The notes beneath the pieces are model-generated. The model saw nothing but the letters and a program-made list of their open reading frames with translations, did not search any database and was not told where the DNA came from. A stretch of DNA of 64,000 bases from Bifidobacterium sp. N4G05 (GTDB taxonomy: Bacteria > Actinomycetota > Actinomycetes > Actinomycetales > Bifidobacteriaceae). Both the position numbers and the translations under genes were made by a program. This document shows positions 7,706-17,538 of this stretch, piece after piece; within the stretch, counting starts at the first letter, position 1; each line of letters opens with the position of its first letter. The DNA lies in the NCBI RefSeq assembly GCF_002742445.1, contig NZ_NJNQ01000005.1, positions 1 to 64,000 on the forward strand. The letters run 5' to 3'.

Positions 7706-10700
7706 ATGAACGCAATGAACGCTTTCCATCCATCGGCCATGGACCTGATCCGCACCGGGCTGCAGAACCTCGACGACGCACGCGCGAACCTTGATCGGCT
7801 CAAAGCCGACGGCGTGTCCGACGAACGGCTGGTTGGCATGCTCAAGGCCCTGTCCAAGGCGTGCGACCCGGACTGCGCGCTTTCCAACTTCGTCGACATC
7901 ACCAACGCGATGCAAAGCCAGGGGCGCGACTTCGACGCCATGGTGCCCGACGAGGCGGCGCTCGAACGGCTCATCACCGTGCTCGGCGTCTCTGACGCCC
8001 TCGGCAAGCTCATGCGATTCCGTCCCGAACTCGTGGAGGCCGCGGCCAATGACGCCTGCGAAAGCCATCTTTACAATCACGAACAGCGCAGAGTGCATGT
8101 GCTCAAATCGGTAGGAGCCGATCCCAATGACCATACCATGCCGACCGCAAGCCTGCCACTTGCCGAAGCTGCGACGGCGCTACGTAAAACCTATCGCGAA
8201 CAACTCGCCGCAATCATGGCACAAGATGCCACGGCGAACGATCCCATCGAAATCCAACCGCGCATCAGCACCGAACTGTCCGACCTTGCGGACGCGGCGC
8301 TTGAAGGCGCGCTCGCCATCGCACGCCATGAAGTGGACGGCAGTGAACACGTGCGTTTCGCCATCATCGGCATGGGTAAACTGGGCGCACGGGAGCTCAA
8401 CTATGTATCCGACGTGGACCTGATCTACGTGGTGGAACCCGCCGACGCGGACACCAATGGCATGACGCTCAGCCGAGTCGGAACCAAAATGGCGACCACC
8501 CTGCAACGCGTATGCCAATCCGTCATTATGGGCGTCGCCGAACCGACGCTTTGGCAGATCGACGGCGGACTGCGCCCCGAAGGCAAGGATGGCCCACTGG
8601 TACGCCGGCTCGAATCCCATGAAGCCTATTATGAGCAATGGGCGGAAAACTGGGAATTCCAAGCCCTGCTCAAAGCACGCCCGGTAGCCGGCGATTCTGA
8701 CCTCGGCCAAGCGTATATGAGCATGACCCGACCGTTCGTCTGGACCGCATCCAAACGAGACAACTTCGTCTACGACTGCCAGCAGATGCGCAAACGTGTC
8801 GAAGATCTTATTCCCAACCCGCTCAAAGACCGCGAAATCAAACTCGGCAGGGGAGGCCTGCGCGACGTCGAATTCACCGTGCAGATGCTCCAACTCGTGC
8901 ACGGACGCTCCGACGAAGCATTGCGCACCAGCTCCACACTCGAATCCCTACAGGCCTTGGCCGAAGGCGGATACGTATCACGCAAACAAGCCAAAAAACT
9001 CTCATGGGACTACCGATTCGAACGCGTACTGGAACACCGCCAGCAAATGTGGGCGCTCAAACGCACCCACCTGTTCCCGGACCTCGGCAAAGCCAGCACG
9101 GGAGGCCTTGAACGCAAACGAGACATCACCATCGACGAGCTAAACCAAAATCTCGAACTACGACGACTCGCACGCGCATTCCACATGCATCCCGAAGAAC
9201 TCGTCAACAAATATGATGAGACACGTCGCGAAGTACGCCACCTGCACATGGACATCTACTACAGGCCCATGCTGCCCATCAACGCGGGACTCGACGACGA
9301 ACAGGTGGAACTCTCCACGACAGCCACGCAGGAACGATTCGAATCCATCGGATTCGCCGACGCCGACGCGGCCATGCGCCACGTCACAGCACTCACCGCA
9401 GGCATCTCCCGAGCCGCGAAAATCAACCGCATCCTGCTGCCCGCGGCACTGCAATGGCTCGGCGAAGGGCAGAATCCAGACATGGGACTGCTCAACTGGC
9501 GCAAACTCGAAGAAAACTTCGGTTCCGAAAGCGAATACCTCGGATTCCTACGCGACTCACCATCCGCGGCACAACGCCTATGCCACATACTATCCAACTC
9601 ACGATTCCTCGGCGACGCACTCAACAAATCCGTCGAATCCGTCACCTGGCTCGGCAACGACGAATCCCTGCAACCACGCTCGCGCGAAAGCCTCAATATC
9701 CAAACCAAAGCAACGCTCGAACGCAATGCCGGCAACATCAACGACTTCGCCAACTCCATCCGAGCCATGCGCAGACACGAAATCGAACGCATCGGCCTCG
9801 CATGGATGAGCGGCGTGATCGACGATGAAGCATCGCTCGCCGGCATGACCGACGTATACGACGCGGCCATCGAAGCGTCACTGCAATGGGCCATCCGACA
9901 TCGCATCAACGACATGCAACTCGAACAAGCGCCCGCCGCAATCGCCATCATCGGTATGGGACGTTACGGCGGCAAGGAAGTCAACTTCAGTTCCGACGCC
10001 GACGTGATCATCATCTACCGGCCAGCCGAAGGCGCCGACGACACCCAAGCCAACCTCTTCGCACGCAAAGTACAGGAAGACCTACGCGCGATCCTGCAAG
10101 GCCCAACCACATTCGAACCAAAAATCGAACTCGACATGGACCTTAGACCCGAAGGCAAAAACGGACCACTCGTACGATCCTACGCATCCTGCGAGGAATA
10201 CTACCGATCCTGGGCAAGCACATGGGAACACCAGGCACTGCTACGCGCCCGATACGCAGCAGGCGACGCGGCGCTCGCCGAGGACTTCCTGATGAACATC
10301 GCCGATCCGCTGCGATATCCGAAAATCGATCTTACGGAAACGCAAATCGCCGAAATCCGCAAACTCAAGGCACGTATGGAAGCTGAACGTTTGCCGCGCG
10401 GCGTACGCAGGGATCGCCATCTGAAACTCGGCAAGGGTGGACTATCGGATGTTGAGTGGACGATTCAACTGTTGCAATTGCAGCATGCGGGAAACAACGC
10501 CAACCTGCGCGTCAACGGTACGTTGCTGGCGTTGGACGAGCTGGAACATCGCAAGCTGATTTCCGCTGGCGACGCTGTGGTGTTGCGTAAGGCATGGCGC
10601 ATGTGCACGGCTGCACGCAACGGCAGTTACCTGTGGAGCGGACGCGTCAATCAGGCCGATATTCTGCCGGACGATTCATATTCGCTGGGAGGTATCGCCG

Positions 10701-10810
10701 TATGCCTCGGATACGATGCAAATCGCGGTCAGCATTTTGAGAACGATCTGCTTGCAGTAATGCGCAAGGCCCGCGACGTAACGGAACGCCTGTTCTACGG
10801 CCGTTCGTGA
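7706..10810 (+). CDS. glnE: bifunctional glutamine synthetase adenylyltransferase/deadenylyltransferase
   Basis: This 1034-residue GlnE adds AMP to, and removes it from, a tyrosine of glutamine synthetase according to nitrogen status. Two nucleotidyltransferase domains are visible: the first with GMGKLGARELNYVSDVDLIYV near residue 215 and the second with GMGRYGGKEVNFSSDADVIIIY near residue 750. Each is followed by a DxRPEGKxGPLV block and a helical linker. No ribosome binding site precedes the ATG; a TACATT box nine bases upstream suggests a leaderless transcript. The first ~400 bases use markedly more G/C-ending codons than the rest of the gene. A second copy of the N-terminal region sits at 53-373, on the far side of the sugar-transport island. 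I infer the 5' end was exchanged by homologous recombination when the island entered. Confidence 0.95.
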   Translation: MNAMNAFHPSAMDLIRTGLQNLDDARANLDRLKADGVSDERLVGMLKALSKACDPDCALSNFVDITNAMQSQGRDFDAMVPDEAALERLITVLGVSDALGKLMRFRPELVEAAANDACESHLYNHEQRRVHVLKSVGADPNDHTMPTASLPLAEAATALRKTYREQLAAIMAQDATANDPIEIQPRISTELSDLADAALEGALAIARHEVDGSEHVRFAIIGMGKLGARELNYVSDVDLIYVVEPADADTNGMTLSRVGTKMATTLQRVCQSVIMGVAEPTLWQIDGGLRPEGKDGPLVRRLESHEAYYEQWAENWEFQALLKARPVAGDSDLGQAYMSMTRPFVWTASKRDNFVYDCQQMRKRVEDLIPNPLKDREIKLGRGGLRDVEFTVQMLQLVHGRSDEALRTSSTLESLQALAEGGYVSRKQAKKLSWDYRFERVLEHRQQMWALKRTHLFPDLGKASTGGLERKRDITIDELNQNLELRRLARAFHMHPEELVNKYDETRREVRHLHMDIYYRPMLPINAGLDDEQVELSTTATQERFESIGFADADAAMRHVTALTAGISRAAKINRILLPAALQWLGEGQNPDMGLLNWRKLEENFGSESEYLGFLRDSPSAAQRLCHILSNSRFLGDALNKSVESVTWLGNDESLQPRSRESLNIQTKATLERNAGNINDFANSIRAMRRHEIERIGLAWMSGVIDDEASLAGMTDVYDAAIEASLQWAIRHRINDMQLEQAPAAIAIIGMGRYGGKEVNFSSDADVIIIYRPAEGADDTQANLFARKVQEDLRAILQGPTTFEPKIELDMDLRPEGKNGPLVRSYASCEEYYRSWASTWEHQALLRARYAAGDAALAEDFLMNIADPLRYPKIDLTETQIAEIRKLKARMEAERLPRGVRRDRHLKLGKGGLSDVEWTIQLLQLQHAGNNANLRVNGTLLALDELEHRKLISAGDAVVLRKAWRMCTAARNGSYLWSGRVNQADILPDDSYSLGGIAVCLGYDANRGQHFENDLLAVMRKARDVTERLFYGRS

Positions 10811-11033
10811 GCTGGGAAGTTAACGGCGAGGAACATGTTGTGACCGTCGGATCGAGGCCATACGGCTCTGACGAATGTGCTGGATCAAGGCTTCTGCCTA
10901 GGGAAGGACGGAGACCGCTCCACGAGTATTCGTGAACACGCGGTGAACCGTCAGGGTCTGCATTTCAGGCTATAGTTGGCTAGGTCACTTCGAGTGGCCA
11001 CCTTCAACCACAAGTTGCATGAAAGGTGAGCCG

Positions 11034-12032
11034 TTGTCTTCAGTACTCGAACAGGCGGTTGAAACGCCGATGGTCGGAAAAAGCGTCATCACATTGGATG
11101 ATCTTTCCATTCGCCAGATTCAGGAATTACTCCACAAGGCGCAGTACATTGATTCTCATCGTAAAGAAGTGGCGCACACCTGCGATGGCAGGGTGCTCGC
11201 CACTTTGTTTTATGAGCCCAGCACCCGTACGCGTCTGAGCTTCGAAACCGCCATGCTCCGACTCGGTGGCAAGGTGATCGGCTTCGCCGGCGCCCAGCTC
11301 GCTTCCGTGACCAAGGGTGAAACCATTTCGGACACTCTGAAAACCGTGTCCAACTACGTGGATGTGGTGGCGATTCGCCACCCGAAGGAGGGTGCTGCGC
11401 TCGTGGCGTCCCGCGCTGCTTCCGTGCCGGTCATCAACGCCGGCGACGGCGGGCACATGCACCCCACGCAGACCTTGGCTGATTTGGCGACGCTACAGTC
11501 GCGCTTCGGTCGCGTGAACAATCTGACCGTCGGTCTGTGCGGCGATCTTACCTTCGGCCGTACCGTGCACTCCCTGATCGAAACCCTGTGCCGTTTCGGC
11601 AATGTGAACTTCGTGCTGATCAGCCCGGACGAGCTCAAGACCCCCCAGTACGTGCTCGACCGCATCAATGCGACCGACTCCTGCTCTTACACGGAAGTCA
11701 AAGATCTGGTTTCGGTGATTGGCGATCTCGACGTGCTGTACATGACCCGTGTGCAGAAGGAACGCTTCTTCAACGAAGACGATTATCTGCGACTGCGCGA
11801 CACCTACATTCTCGATGAAGCCAAGATGGCTTACGCCAAGAAAGACATGGCTGTGCTGCACCCGTTGCCGCGAGTCAACGAAATCGCCGTTGAAGTGGAT
11901 GACGACCCACGCGCCGCCTACTTCGAACAGGTCAAGAACGGCATGCTCATGCGCATGGCATTGGAAAGCTCGGTGGTTGGAGACGAACTGCCGGGATATG
12001 AACCGCTTGAATCCAAGGAGGTTGCGGCCTGA
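11034..12032 (+). CDS. pyrB: aspartate carbamoyltransferase, catalytic chain
   Basis: The catalytic subunit joins carbamoyl phosphate and aspartate to give N-carbamoyl-aspartate, the committed step of pyrimidine synthesis. The protein has 332 residues. The carbamoyl-phosphate loop EPSTRTRLSFE is intact, and RHPKEGA, NAGDGGHMHPTQ and LHPLPRVNEIA match the family. I chose the TTG at 11034, because AAAGGTGAG sits five bases upstream; an ATG at 11019 would place that sequence inside the gene. The gene opens the pyr operon and its TGA overlaps the pyrI ATG by one base. A TATAGT box at 10971 is the best visible -10. The 223 bases after glnE hold this promoter region and nothing else that I recognise. 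Confidence 0.96.
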   Translation: MSSVLEQAVETPMVGKSVITLDDLSIRQIQELLHKAQYIDSHRKEVAHTCDGRVLATLFYEPSTRTRLSFETAMLRLGGKVIGFAGAQLASVTKGETISDTLKTVSNYVDVVAIRHPKEGAALVASRAASVPVINAGDGGHMHPTQTLADLATLQSRFGRVNNLTVGLCGDLTFGRTVHSLIETLCRFGNVNFVLISPDELKTPQYVLDRINATDSCSYTEVKDLVSVIGDLDVLYMTRVQKERFFNEDDYLRLRDTYILDEAKMAYAKKDMAVLHPLPRVNEIAVEVDDDPRAAYFEQVKNGMLMRMALESSVVGDELPGYEPLESKEVAA

Positions 12033-12457
12033 TGGAAGTCACCAGCATTCAGAACGGAATTATCATCGACCATGTGCCTGCCGGCACCGCACTCAAGGTA
12101 CTTGAATACCTGAAAATTGATCCGGCTAAGACCAAGCTCGCGCTGATCATGAACACCGACAGCCACATGTTCGGAACCAAAGACATCATCAAAATCGAAA
12201 GCGAAGAGGAAGCCGAAACCATCGACCTTGACGTGCTCGGCCTTGTGGCACGCACCGCGACCGTAGGCATTGTGCGCGGCGGTAAAATCGTAGAGAAAAA
12301 GCAGCCTACACTGCCGGAACATGTGGTCAATATCATCAAATGCGTGAACCCGCGCTGCGTGACTACCACCGAGCCGGCCGTACAGATGTTCCATCTGGTG
12401 CATTCCGACCGCCAGGAATACCGCTGCGACTACTGCGACGAGGAAGCGAAGCTCTGA
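12032..12457 (+). CDS. pyrI: aspartate carbamoyltransferase, regulatory chain
   Basis: This 141-residue regulatory subunit binds CTP/ATP through its N-terminal half and docks on PyrB through a C-terminal zinc site. The four zinc cysteines are visible as C-x(4)-C (CVNPRC) and, further on, C-x(2)-C (CDYC). The start overlaps the pyrB stop (TGATG), so the two chains should be made together. A PyrB-PyrI holoenzyme is well known from enterobacteria; its presence here implies allosteric control of the pathway by nucleotides at the protein level. Confidence 0.95.
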   Translation: MEVTSIQNGIIIDHVPAGTALKVLEYLKIDPAKTKLALIMNTDSHMFGTKDIIKIESEEEAETIDLDVLGLVARTATVGIVRGGKIVEKKQPTLPEHVVNIIKCVNPRCVTTTEPAVQMFHLVHSDRQEYRCDYCDEEAKL

Positions 12458-12460
12458 CCC

Positions 12461-13879
12461 ATGACTCTCACCCTTCACGACATCAAGGTTTGGAATACCG
12501 GTGAAGTCATCGACCTGATCGTCCCATCCGACGCTGATAAAACGGTGGACGCTTCGGCCATGACCATCGCCCCGGGATTCGAAGATCCCCACGTCCACTT
12601 CCGCGATCCGGGCCAGACCTACAAGGAATCCATGGTTTCCGGCTGCGCGGCCGCCGCCTCTGGCGGATACACGAACGTGCTTATCATGCCGAACACCGTT
12701 CCCGCCATGGATGGCGTGAAGGTGACGGCGGGGGAACCGGGTGCCAGCGAAGTGCTCGACGCCGGTTTCGACACGGTCATCGACTATTTGCAGCATTACG
12801 AACAAGCCCATGATGTGACCTTGCCGGTACGTTATAACCTGTGCGTATGCGCTTCCAAAGGGCGTGCAGGCAAGGAAGCGACCGACGTGGCCGACTGGAT
12901 CGGCTATCTGCCGGAACACGATGACGACAACAAGGATGCCTACCAGCTGGCCCACCCGGTGACCGCCATCAGCGATGACGGTTCCGCGGTAACACCGGAA
13001 ATCCTTGACCAAGTGTTCGACAACGTCAAGGAATCAGGTTTGTACCTGATCGAGCATTGCGAACACCACGACACCGGAGCGGTCAACGAAGGTCCCGTAT
13101 CACGAGAACTGGGTGTTCCCGGCATTCCCGAAGACACCGAACTGAAGATCGTCGAACGTGACATTGAGATGGCACGTAAGACCGGCGTACACGTGCACTT
13201 CCAGCATGTCAGCACTGCGATTTCCTTCGACGCGATTCGCAAGGCCAAAGCTGAAGGATTGCCGATTACGTGCGAAACCGCACCGCATTATGTTGCGCTG
13301 TGCGATGAGGCGTTGTTGAAATACGGCACGCTTGCCAAGATGAATCCGCCGTTGCGCTCCGAAGAGGATCGCAAGGCAACCATCGCAGCCGTAGCTGACG
13401 GCACCGTCGATCTGCTGGCCACCGACCATGCGCCACACACCATGGAAGAGAAGGAGCTCGGATTTCTTGACGCTCCGAACGGCATCATCGGCCTTGAATG
13501 CGCGTACGGCGTCTGCCACAAGATTCTTGTGGACGGTGGTTTCATTTCCGACGAACGTTTGATCGAACTCATGTCGACCGCGCCTGCCGAACTTATGGGG
13601 CACGACAAGACCGACCTGACGGCCGTGCTGGACGAATACGCGGACGCCGTTCCGGGAGACGACGACACCAAACGTGTGCTGGACCTCGGCAAGGTTCCGG
13701 CAGACGACAATGTTGATCTGGTAGTGCTTAACACCAACGAGGAATGGACCGTGGATCCTGAACGATTCCATTCCTCGGCTCGAAACACCCCATTCGGCGG
13801 ATGGCAGGTCACCGGCCGTCCACTCGCCACCATCATCGGTTCGAAGCTGGCCTTCAGCCGTATCGATAAGGAGGATTGA
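12461..13879 (+). CDS. pyrC: dihydroorotase
   Basis: This 472-residue amidohydrolase cyclises carbamoyl-aspartate to dihydroorotate. Metal-site motifs of class I dihydroorotases are present: DPHVHFRDPGQTYKE near residue 45, the zinc-binding histidines in IEHCEHHD and HVHFQHVST, and the aspartate in LLATDHAPHT. It starts three bases after the pyrI stop codon and its TGA overlaps the pyrF ATG. The protein is slightly longer than the usual ~430 residues because of an acidic insertion around residues 395-410 (EYADAVPGDDDTKR). Confidence 0.95.
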   Translation: MTLTLHDIKVWNTGEVIDLIVPSDADKTVDASAMTIAPGFEDPHVHFRDPGQTYKESMVSGCAAAASGGYTNVLIMPNTVPAMDGVKVTAGEPGASEVLDAGFDTVIDYLQHYEQAHDVTLPVRYNLCVCASKGRAGKEATDVADWIGYLPEHDDDNKDAYQLAHPVTAISDDGSAVTPEILDQVFDNVKESGLYLIEHCEHHDTGAVNEGPVSRELGVPGIPEDTELKIVERDIEMARKTGVHVHFQHVSTAISFDAIRKAKAEGLPITCETAPHYVALCDEALLKYGTLAKMNPPLRSEEDRKATIAAVADGTVDLLATDHAPHTMEEKELGFLDAPNGIIGLECAYGVCHKILVDGGFISDERLIELMSTAPAELMGHDKTDLTAVLDEYADAVPGDDDTKRVLDLGKVPADDNVDLVVLNTNEEWTVDPERFHSSARNTPFGGWQVTGRPLATIIGSKLAFSRIDKED

Positions 13880-14841
13880 TGGATCGTCTGATTGAAGCGA
13901 TTGAAGACAAGCAGAATCCGAGCGTTGTGGGACTTGACCCGACTGAAGCGCTCGTGCCAGCGCAAATCGTTGCAAGCTTCGCCGAGGAAATCAACGAACA
14001 GGTCGAAGACCCGGCGGAGGCACCTGCCATGCAGCTTTCCGTGGCCTTCTTCGAATTCAACCGCGCCATCATCGACGCCGTCGCAGACATCGTGCCTGCG
14101 GTTAAACCGCAGATCGCCATGTATGAGGCGCTCGGTCCGGCAGGTATCGACGCCTACACTATGACCTGCGAATACGCCAAGCAGCAGGGATTGTATGTGC
14201 TCGGCGACGTCAAGCGCGGAGACATCGGCTCTACCGCAGCCGCATATGCTCATCACCTCAGCGGTGTAGGATTGGGCGACACCGCCTACGATCCATGGCA
14301 TGAGGATGCGGTGACCGTGAACCCATACCTCGGCACCGATGGCATCACGCCGTTCGTCGACGCTGCCACCGCCAACGACAAAGACATCTTCGTGCTTGTG
14401 CGCACCTCCAACCCGTCCAGCAGCGAACTGCAGGAACTTGAACTCGCTTCTGGCGAACGCGTATACGAGCATGTTGCCGATCTGGTGGAAAGCTGGGGAG
14501 CGGAAACCATTGGCAAGAACGGCTATTCACACGTTGGCGCGGTGGTCGGAGCCACCCACCCGGAGGAAGGCAAGGCATTGCGCGCACGTATGCCGCACAC
14601 GTTCTTCCTAGTGCCGGGCTACGGTGCACAGGGCGGTACCGCGCAGGGTGTGGCCGGCATGTTCGACCGCGACGGTATGGGTGCTCTCGTCAACTCGTCC
14701 CGGGGCATTATCGGAGCATGGAAGAAGTCCGGTAAGTATTCCGAATCCATGAGCGCCGACGATGCTTTGGACCTGGTCGCCGAATCGGCGCGTGAAGCAG
14801 CCAAAGACATGCGTGACAATCTGCGTGCAGTCCTGCCGTAA
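13879..14841 (+). CDS. pyrF: orotidine 5'-phosphate decarboxylase
   Basis: This 320-residue decarboxylase converts OMP to UMP. It belongs to the longer, mycobacterial-type PyrF group. The active-site lysine/aspartate segment is LYVLGDVKRGDIGSTA; SVVGLDPT at the N-terminus and LVPGYGAQGGTAQG in the phosphate-binding region also match. It starts on the ATG that overlaps the pyrC stop, with AAGGAGG immediately upstream. Seventy bases separate it from pyrK. Confidence 0.95.
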   Translation: MDRLIEAIEDKQNPSVVGLDPTEALVPAQIVASFAEEINEQVEDPAEAPAMQLSVAFFEFNRAIIDAVADIVPAVKPQIAMYEALGPAGIDAYTMTCEYAKQQGLYVLGDVKRGDIGSTAAAYAHHLSGVGLGDTAYDPWHEDAVTVNPYLGTDGITPFVDAATANDKDIFVLVRTSNPSSSELQELELASGERVYEHVADLVESWGAETIGKNGYSHVGAVVGATHPEEGKALRARMPHTFFLVPGYGAQGGTAQGVAGMFDRDGMGALVNSSRGIIGAWKKSGKYSESMSADDALDLVAESAREAAKDMRDNLRAVLP

Positions 14842-14912
14842 CCTGCCGACTGGCCAACTGTTCAATCTCAAAAAACAACCATCAACCATCGAACGTAATA
14901 GAGAGGGAGTTC

Positions 14913-15731
14913 ATGACCACCGCAACAACGTTCGTTCCGACCGTTGCCGAGGCGACTTCGGCAGGCTTTTTTCCAAGCCGGCATGAAGTCGAGGTCGTTG
15001 ACAATCAGGAACTGACCGACGGCGTGTACCGTTTGACGTTCCGTGACGAATACATCGCCAGCCATGCCAGACCGGCGCAGTTCGTCGACGTATATTCCAA
15101 TGATCCAAGCAAGCTGATGCCGCGTCCGTTCGGCGTGTGCGAAACCAACGGCGATGAAGTCAGCCTCATGTTCGCCGTGGTGGGCAAAGGTACCGCCGAA
15201 TTCGCACAGCTGAAGCCGGGGGACACCATTCGTGTGATGGGTCCGCTCGGCAATTCGTTCAAAACCAAGGAGCCCGCCAATTATGTGCTGGTTGCCGGCG
15301 GCTTGGGTGTGCCTCCGCTCGTATGCGCGGCGCAGCATATCGCCGGTGTCGAAGGCGCGGCCAGTACTGCGGTGTTCGGCTACCGTAACGTGCATTTCGG
15401 TGACGAATACGTGGGCAAGTATGCCGACAAGGTGTACAGCATCGACGAGAGCGAAGGCAATGTGATCACCCTGCTTGATCGCATCGAAGGCGAACTGCTT
15501 GGTGGCGAGCTCAAGCCGGTGATCCTGACCTGCGGTCCTCTACCGATGATGAAGGCCGTGGCCGCATGGGCTGCAAAGCGTGACATGGCATGCCAGCTGA
15601 GCTTGGAACAGCGCATGGGTTGTGGCTATGGCACATGCGTGCTGTGCACGGTCGACACATTGGATGGACGTTTGAAGGTCTGTTCCGACGGTCCGGTCTT
15701 TACTCGCGAACGTTTGGGATGGGGTGAATGA
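14913..15731 (+). CDS. pyrK: dihydroorotate dehydrogenase electron-transfer subunit
   Basis: This 272-residue subunit is an FAD- and 2Fe-2S-containing protein that passes electrons from PyrD to NAD+. The ferredoxin-reductase-like FAD region (RPFGVCE), the nucleotide-binding LVAGGLGVPPLV and the cluster ligands in GCGYGTCVLC followed by C about 15 residues later are all present. The N-terminus carries ~20 extra residues. AGAGAGGGAG lies ahead of the ATG. It is placed directly before pyrD, as expected for the PyrDB-PyrK heterotetramer. Confidence 0.95.
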   Translation: MTTATTFVPTVAEATSAGFFPSRHEVEVVDNQELTDGVYRLTFRDEYIASHARPAQFVDVYSNDPSKLMPRPFGVCETNGDEVSLMFAVVGKGTAEFAQLKPGDTIRVMGPLGNSFKTKEPANYVLVAGGLGVPPLVCAAQHIAGVEGAASTAVFGYRNVHFGDEYVGKYADKVYSIDESEGNVITLLDRIEGELLGGELKPVILTCGPLPMMKAVAAWAAKRDMACQLSLEQRMGCGYGTCVLCTVDTLDGRLKVCSDGPVFTRERLGWGE

Positions 15732-15732
15732 G

Positions 15733-16683
15733 ATGAGCGACAATACCCAGCATGAGAACCTGTACGGCCCGTACGAATGGAAGCATCCCACGCAGGTGGC
15801 GGGCGTGCCGTGGAAGAATCCGGTCGCCACGGCTTCCGGCACCTTCCAGTATGCGGCGGTTCGCTGGTTCTACGATGTGAGCCAACTGGGCGCGGTCACC
15901 ACCAAGGGCGTCTCTCCGGTGCCGTGGGAGGGCAATCCCGGCGTTCGTACCGCCGAAGGCCCATCCAGCAACATCAACGCGGTCGGACTGCAGAACCCGG
16001 GCGTGGATCATTATCTGGAAGACGACCTGCCCAAGCTCAAAGCCATCAATGCCACGGTCATCGCCAATGTGGCCGGCCACTGCGATGACGACTACATCGA
16101 AGTCGTATCCAAGCTGAACGATTCTCCTGCAGATATGCTGGAAATCAACGTGAGCTGCCCGAATGTGTCAGCCGGAGGCATGAGCGTCGGCACAGATCCG
16201 GTGGCATTGAGCCGTCTGATCACCCGACTGCGCAAGCTCACCGATAAGAAGATGATCGTCAAGCTTACGCCGAACGTCACCGACATCACCGTGCCTGCCC
16301 GCGCGGCCGTGGAAAGCGGCGCCGACGCGCTGAGCATGATCAACACGCTGCTCGGCATGCGCATCAACATTCGTACCGGCGAGCCGATCATCGACCATGT
16401 GACCGGCGGTGTTTCCGGACCGGCCGTGCTGCCGATGGGTCTCGTGGCCGTGTGGAAGACCCGTTCCGCATTGCCGGACATTCCGATCATCGGCATCGGC
16501 GGCGTCGATTCCGGCGAGAAGGCGCTCGAATACCTGTATGCCGGAGCGAACGCCGTGGAAGTCGGCGCGGCCGCGCTGTTCGAACCGACCGCACCATTGC
16601 GTGTGGCCCGTGAACTCGACGATCTGCTCGACGCACGTCCCGAACTCGCAGACAAGCTTGCCAAGGGCGAAACTTGGCGCTGA
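15733..16683 (+). CDS. pyrD: dihydroorotate dehydrogenase B, catalytic subunit
   Basis: This ~316-residue FMN enzyme oxidises dihydroorotate to orotate. It is a class 1B protein working with PyrK. The catalytic cysteine lies in [16 protein letters not shown]-contact motifs [23 protein letters not shown] and [20 protein letters not shown] are intact. I place the start at the ATG two bases after the pyrK stop; a GTG at 15724 overlapping pyrK is an alternative adding three residues. Confidence 0.94.
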   Translation: MSDNTQHENLYGPYEWKHPTQVAGVPWKNPVATASGTFQYAAVRWFYDVSQLGAVTTKGVSPVPWEGNPGVRTAEGPSSNINAVGLQNPGVDHYLEDDLPKLKAINATVIANVAGHCDDDYIEVVSKLNDSPADMLEINVSCPNVSAGGMSVGTDPVALSRLITRLRKLTDKKMIVKLTPNVTDITVPARAAVESGADALSMINTLLGMRINIRTGEPIIDHVTGGVSGPAVLPMGLVAVWKTRSALPDIPIIGIGGVDSGEKALEYLYAGANAVEVGAAALFEPTAPLRVARELDDLLDARPELADKLAKGETWR

Positions 16684-16711
16684 CCTCGATCATTCATCAA
16701 AGGAGCATGAC

Positions 16712-17407
16712 ATGACTGAATCCCTCGACCACCGTTTTACCAAGTTCCTGCTGGACGCACAGGCGCTGAAATTCGGCGAGTTCACGCTTAAGTCCGGCCG
16801 CAAGTCACCGTATTTCATCAATGCCGGCGCATTCAATGACGGACGTAAGATCGCCACGCTCGGCGCCTTCTACGCGGAGAAGATCGCTGCGGAAATCGAA
16901 GCAGGCAATCTGCCGAACGACATCGACACCATTTTCGGTCCTGCCTACAAGGGCATTCCGCTGGGCGTCTCCACCGCGATCGCTCTGACTTCCGACCACG
17001 GTATGGAAGTCGGCTACACCTTCGACCGCAAGGAGAAGAAGGATCATGGCGACGGCGGCATGATGGTCGGCACCCAGCTGACCGACGGCATGAAGGTGCT
17101 GCTCGTCGACGATGTGATGACCGCAGGCACCGCAGTACGCGAGGTCATTCCCAAGCTCAAGGCCGAAGCGAATGTTGAGGTTGTCGGCTTGGTGCTTTCC
17201 GTGGATCGTATGGAAAAGACCAAGAATTCCGACACGTCCGCGGTGAAGGCCGTCGAAGCAGAGTTCGGCTTCCCGGTGTTCGCCATCGCCAACGTGCGTG
17301 AGATCTTTGAGGCCGGACAGCATATCGAAACCGCTGACGGTACCGCGTACGTGACCGACGAGATCAAGGCTGCTGCCGACGCCTATCTGGAGCAGTATGG
17401 CGCCTGA
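16712..17407 (+). CDS. pyrE: orotate phosphoribosyltransferase
   Basis: This 231-residue transferase makes OMP from orotate and PRPP. The PRPP-binding signature [16 protein letters not shown] is clear, and the flexible-loop segment [13 protein letters not shown] matches the family. AAAGGAG precedes the ATG. The same frame is open for 100 codons upstream, but that part lies inside pyrD and is a shadow. The gene closes the operon and is followed by a bidirectional terminator shared with the convergent LysR gene. Confidence 0.95.
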   Translation: MTESLDHRFTKFLLDAQALKFGEFTLKSGRKSPYFINAGAFNDGRKIATLGAFYAEKIAAEIEAGNLPNDIDTIFGPAYKGIPLGVSTAIALTSDHGMEVGYTFDRKEKKDHGDGGMMVGTQLTDGMKVLLVDDVMTAGTAVREVIPKLKAEANVEVVGLVLSVDRMEKTKNSDTSAVKAVEAEFGFPVFAIANVREIFEAGQHIETADGTAYVTDEIKAAADAYLEQYGA

Positions 17408-17443
17408 ATTCTATAGGTGAATCGTATAGGCGAATCCTATAGT
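17406..17443. repeat. three tandem 13-bp repeats after pyrE
   Basis: Three consecutive 13-base units of the form GAATNNTATAGGN start at 17406, 17419 and 17432 (last one GAATCCTATAGT), overlapping the pyrE stop codon. Function unknown; perhaps slippage-generated. Confidence 0.6.
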
Positions 17444-17453
17444 CGAGCACATA

Positions 17454-17499
17454 AAAAAGTGCCTCGCACCAATCGAAAGCATCGGTGCGAGGCACTTTT
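17454..17499. terminator. bidirectional terminator between pyrE and the LysR gene
   Basis: Arms AAGTGCCTCGCACC and GGTGCGAGGCACTT flank a 13-base loop. The A-run before and T-run after make it work for both converging transcripts. Confidence 0.9.
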
Positions 17500-17538
17500 C
17501 ACATCTCATATCAGAGTGCATCCGGTCGATCAGTGCAT

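Noticed and set aside
10811..11033. PyrR-type attenuator ahead of pyrB
   Set aside because: No convincing anti-terminator/terminator pair could be drawn; only a -10-like TATAGT is visible.
16409..16711. Long N-terminal extension of pyrE
   Set aside because: It lies within pyrD and is out of its frame; a ribosome binding site marks the true pyrE start at 16712.
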